Shown here piece after piece: positions 14,031 through 16,352 of a stretch of DNA of 16,352 nt; positions within the stretch are counted from its first letter, which is position 1, and each line of letters opens with the position of its first letter. This stretch comes from Phycisphaerales bacterium UBA1910 (GTDB lineage: Bacteria > Planctomycetota > Phycisphaerae > Phycisphaerales > UBA1924), in NCBI GenBank assembly GCA_002337545.1, contig DDGE01000067.1, positions 5,309-21,660 on the forward strand, written 5' to 3'. Below the pieces are notes generated by a model that was not told the origin of the DNA, searched no databases, and saw only the letters and a program-made list of their open reading frames with translations. Both the position numbers and the translations under genes were made by a program.

Positions 14031-15743
14031 ATGGGCAAGGTGAATGGCATCATCAAACGCGACCCGAAGAAGGGTGACGCGAAGCGGGACGAGAACGCGG
14101 CGGCGATCGTTGTCGATCGTTGGAACGACGCGGCCCGCGCGTTCGGGGATCTTAAACTCAGCGGAGATCAGCTGCGTGCGTTCGCATCGATCCCGGGGAG
14201 TGACGACGAGCCCTGGGATGTGATGCTGCAGACGATGGCGCTCGACGAGACGAGTGCGCTCAAGCTCCTGGCGCAGCGTACGGGCCTGGACTACATCGCG
14301 GAGCCCAAGCTCAGCGAGACGGCATCGCGGTTCTATGAACTCGTTGACCAGGAGGATGCGCGGGCGCAGAGCGTCGCGTGTATTGAACGGCGCGAGGGTG
14401 TGTATGTGATCGCGACGAGCCGACCGATGCAGCCAAGCGTGCTGACGATGCTTGAGGATGTGCTCGACGCGCCGATCAATGTGGTGCTCGTGCCGCGTGC
14501 CGCGGTGGCGAGCATGATCAACCGCGGGTTTGAGCAGCGCGGCGATCTGGTCACCGAGATCGTCGAGGACATCCCGCTCGATCAGGACGCGATCGAGCAG
14601 GCGGCGGGCGCGATTGGCAAGAGCAACGACCTGCTCGCGCAGGCGCGACAGACGCCGGTCATTCGTCTGGTGAACATGATCCTGTTTGAGGCGCTGCGTC
14701 GCAACGCGTCTGATGTGCATGTGCACCCGATGGAAGAGCGCCTCGCGATCCGGTTCCGTGTGGACGGGATGCTCGTCGATGCGTTCGCCCCCCCACTGTC
14801 GCTGGCTTCCGCGATCTCCTCGCGTCTGAAGGTCATGACGGAGCTCGATATCGCGAACCGGCACTCGCCGCAGGACGGGCAGACGACGGTGCGGATCGGG
14901 CAGAAGAAGATCGATATCCGTTTGAGCGTGATCCCCACGATCTTCGGCGAGCGGATCGTGCTGCGTCTGCTCGATCAGTCGCAGAACGAGCTGGATCTGT
15001 CGGCGATCGGCATGAGCAAGCGTCTGCAGACGGCGTTGATGGATTGTGTCGAGCGTCCCAACGGGATCCTGCTCGTCACGGGTCCGACGGGTTCTGGTAA
15101 GACGACAACGCTGTACGCGGCGCTCGGTCGCATCGATCGCGACTCACGCAATGTGATGACGATCGAGGATCCGGTCGAGTATCACCTTGACGGGATCTCC
15201 CAGATGCAGGTGAACAACAAGCGCGGCGTGACCTTCGCGACGGGTCTGCGTTCGTTGTTGCGTCAGGACCCGGATGTGATCCTTGTGGGTGAAATCCGCG
15301 ACCCGGAGACGGCGCAGCTCGCGATTCAGGCATCGTTGACGGGTCACTTTGTGCTCGCGACCTTGCACACGAACGATGCGCCCAGCGCGATCCCGCGTTT
15401 GCTGGACATCGGTGTTGAGCCGTACCTGGTGACGAGTTCGCTGGTGGGTGTGTTGGCGCAGCGGCTGCTGCGTCGCCTGTGCACGACCTGCGGCGGCGCG
15501 GGGTCGCACAACGGCGAGAAGTGCGAGACCTGCTTCGGCACGGGGTACAAGGGACGACTCGCGGCCCACGAGCTCATGCTGATGAACGATCAGCTGCGTC
15601 AGCTGACCGCCCAGCGTGCGGACGGCGTGACGCTGTATGAGGCGGCGGTGGATTCGGGGTTTGCGCCGATGAAGGTGGATGCGATGGAGAAGGTGAAGCA
15701 GGGTCTGACGGACGAGGCGGAAGTCTTCCGTGTGCTTCACTGA
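14031..15743 (+). CDS. gspE: Type II secretion / type IV pilus assembly ATPase, GspE/PilB family
   Basis: Cytoplasmic hexameric ATPase that powers pseudopilus or pilus assembly; 570 residues. An MshEN/T2SSE N-terminal domain covers about 55-170. The ATPase core has Walker A GPTGSGKTT at 351-359, the Asp-box segment MTIEDPVEYHLDGISQMQVN, Walker B-region DPDVILVGEIRD at 413-424 and the His-box ATLHTNDAPSA. A zinc-binding four-cysteine motif follows (C484, C487, C498, C501) as in GspE and PilB, which separates it from the retraction ATPase PilT. GAGG at 14017-14020 precedes the ATG by ten bases. It follows the secretin gene by 24 bases, so the two are very likely one operon. No gspF or pseudopilin gene comes after it; the next gene is convergent and its stop codon abuts this one. 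Confidence 0.95.
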   Translation: MGKVNGIIKRDPKKGDAKRDENAAAIVVDRWNDAARAFGDLKLSGDQLRAFASIPGSDDEPWDVMLQTMALDETSALKLLAQRTGLDYIAEPKLSETASRFYELVDQEDARAQSVACIERREGVYVIATSRPMQPSVLTMLEDVLDAPINVVLVPRAAVASMINRGFEQRGDLVTEIVEDIPLDQDAIEQAAGAIGKSNDLLAQARQTPVIRLVNMILFEALRRNASDVHVHPMEERLAIRFRVDGMLVDAFAPPLSLASAISSRLKVMTELDIANRHSPQDGQTTVRIGQKKIDIRLSVIPTIFGERIVLRLLDQSQNELDLSAIGMSKRLQTALMDCVERPNGILLVTGPTGSGKTTTLYAALGRIDRDSRNVMTIEDPVEYHLDGISQMQVNNKRGVTFATGLRSLLRQDPDVILVGEIRDPETAQLAIQASLTGHFVLATLHTNDAPSAIPRLLDIGVEPYLVTSSLVGVLAQRLLRRLCTTCGGAGSHNGEKCETCFGTGYKGRLAAHELMLMNDQLRQLTAQRADGVTLYEAAVDSGFAPMKVDAMEKVKQGLTDEAEVFRVLH

Positions 15744-16247
15744 TCAGTTCATCGATCCTATAGCCCTGATTAAGACTCCGATACATACAACACCGACGAG
15801 CATCCCGATGGACGCGAGGATCATGACGCGCAACTGGACCTGAACCCTTCCTGTTTTCGATTTCTTCAGTGCCTCGTACACACGGCGCCTCGCCTTGCGG
15901 GCCCAGATCTGCAGGGATACTGCGAAGAGAACCGGAGTCGCGATGAGAATGGCTGCGCTGAGCCCTTCGAAGGACAGTACATTCACTGGATTGCTCACGC
16001 GTAAGTATGAGAACAGCAGTGTCAATGCAATCGTGATCCAGCCGAAAGATCCCAGCATGCACCAGAATCGAGTCTCGGAGATAGGGCCGATGTAGTTCGG
16101 GCTGCGGAGGAGTGCTCTGTCTATCAACTCGCCGCATTCCGGGCACGGTGCGTCATCCGCGAGGTCTTTGAGCGAGTAGCGGCAGATCGGGCATTTGGAG
16201 ACGCGGACGAATGCGGCTGGGAGTCGGGATGGGGTGCGCTCACTCAT
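15744..16247 (-). CDS. Zinc-ribbon-headed membrane protein, function unknown
   Basis: A small membrane protein of 167 residues. A cytoplasmic zinc ribbon is at the N terminus, C19-P-I-C22 and C35-P-E-C38-G, with the CRYSL pattern often seen in planctomycete proteins of this shape. Three hydrophobic segments follow at about 62-82, 96-116 and 142-162, with a basic Lys/Arg loop at 117-140. No enzyme motif is present. The stop codon lies directly against the stop of the ATPase gene; the shared bases form TGATCA. The start codon is only 22 bases from the divergent gene at 16270, and no Shine-Dalgarno sequence is seen. It could sense or organise something at the membrane, but the sequence does not say what. 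Confidence 0.78.
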   Translation of the reverse strand: MSERTPSRLPAAFVRVSKCPICRYSLKDLADDAPCPECGELIDRALLRSPNYIGPISETRFWCMLGSFGWITIALTLLFSYLRVSNPVNVLSFEGLSAAILIATPVLFAVSLQIWARKARRRVYEALKKSKTGRVQVQLRVMILASIGMLVGVVCIGVLIRAIGSMN

Positions 16248-16258
16248 GGGTTGTGGTT

Positions 16259-16265
16259 TACCATA
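16259..16265. promoter_or_regulatory. Candidate overlapping -10 elements in a 22-base divergent gap
   Basis: The gap 16248-16269 separates two divergent start codons. TACCAT (16259-16264) reads as a -10 box for the plus-strand gene and TATGGT (16265-16260) as one for the minus-strand gene. Both would give transcripts with at most a few bases of leader. Weak evidence: boxes are imperfect and no -35 is claimed. Confidence 0.25.
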
Positions 16266-16269
16266 TCAC

Positions 16270-16352
16270 ATGTTCGATTTGCTTACGCCGATGCTTCCTG
16301 AACCCGTGACATTACGCAATGAGGTTGTGACGCTTGAGCCGATGGATGTGCG
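16270..16352 (+). CDS. Probable GNAT-family N-acetyltransferase, N-terminal fragment cut by window end
   Basis: Twenty-seven codons are visible from the ATG at 16270. The segment PVTLRNEVVTLEPMDV resembles the usual opening of RimJ/RimL-type acetyltransferases (pattern: short strand, then V-x-LEP), which transfer an acetyl group from acetyl-CoA to an amine. The acetyl-CoA binding motif would lie beyond the edge, so the family call rests on this opening alone. No ribosome-binding site is visible. A second in-frame ATG at codon 8 (16291) is an alternative start. Confidence 0.5.
   Translation, partial: MFDLLTPMLPEPVTLRNEVVTLEPMDV

Overview
The window looks like chromosome from a Phycisphaerae-type planctomycete. 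It is GC-rich and carries several small secreted proteins that end in a PAPG/PTPG motif, a short hydrophobic helix and a run of arginines, which is the planctomycete version of the PEP-CTERM sorting tail. It also has a membrane protein headed by a CPxC...CPxC ribbon, a type common in that group. This assignment is inferred from protein style; no 16S or other marker gene is present.

Layout, left to right. (1) 1-758, minus strand: RNase III (rnc), running off the left edge. (2) 1114-1254, plus strand: rpmH (ribosomal protein L34) with its own promoter and a strong terminator. (3) 1370-4564, plus strand: four paralogous small secreted proteins with sorting tails. The first two form a pair. The third and fourth are separate transcription units, each with a near-consensus promoter, a leader of roughly 200-240 nt and a strong hairpin terminator. 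(4) 4753-8543, minus strand: a codirectional run that reads, in transcription order, RsuA-family pseudouridine synthase, YihY/BrkB membrane protein, double-ACT protein and NuoB (complex I), closed by a terminator at 4699-4728. (5) 8720-10387, plus strand: a 555-residue coiled-coil protein of unknown function. (6) 10375-11370, minus strand: a BtuF-like cobalamin/metal-chelate binding protein without a signal peptide. (7) 11514-15743, plus strand: a secretin (GspD type) and a GspE-type ATPase, adjacent and presumably cotranscribed. (8) 15744-16247, minus strand: a zinc-ribbon membrane protein. (9) 16270 to the right edge: the start of a probable GNAT acetyltransferase.

How the parts relate. Most of the window is housekeeping: RNA processing, translation, respiration and rRNA modification. 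The two regions of special interest are the secreted-protein cluster and the secretin/ATPase pair. In the cluster, two of four paralogs have strongly biased codon use, similar promoters and a related sequence block in front of the start codon, which suggests two very highly expressed, co-regulated surface proteins beside two weakly expressed relatives. The secretin/ATPase pair represents the outer-membrane channel and the motor of a type II secretion or type IV pilus machine. No inner-membrane platform or pseudopilin gene follows it here. I see no tRNA, rRNA, CRISPR array, insertion sequence, phage gene or attachment site.
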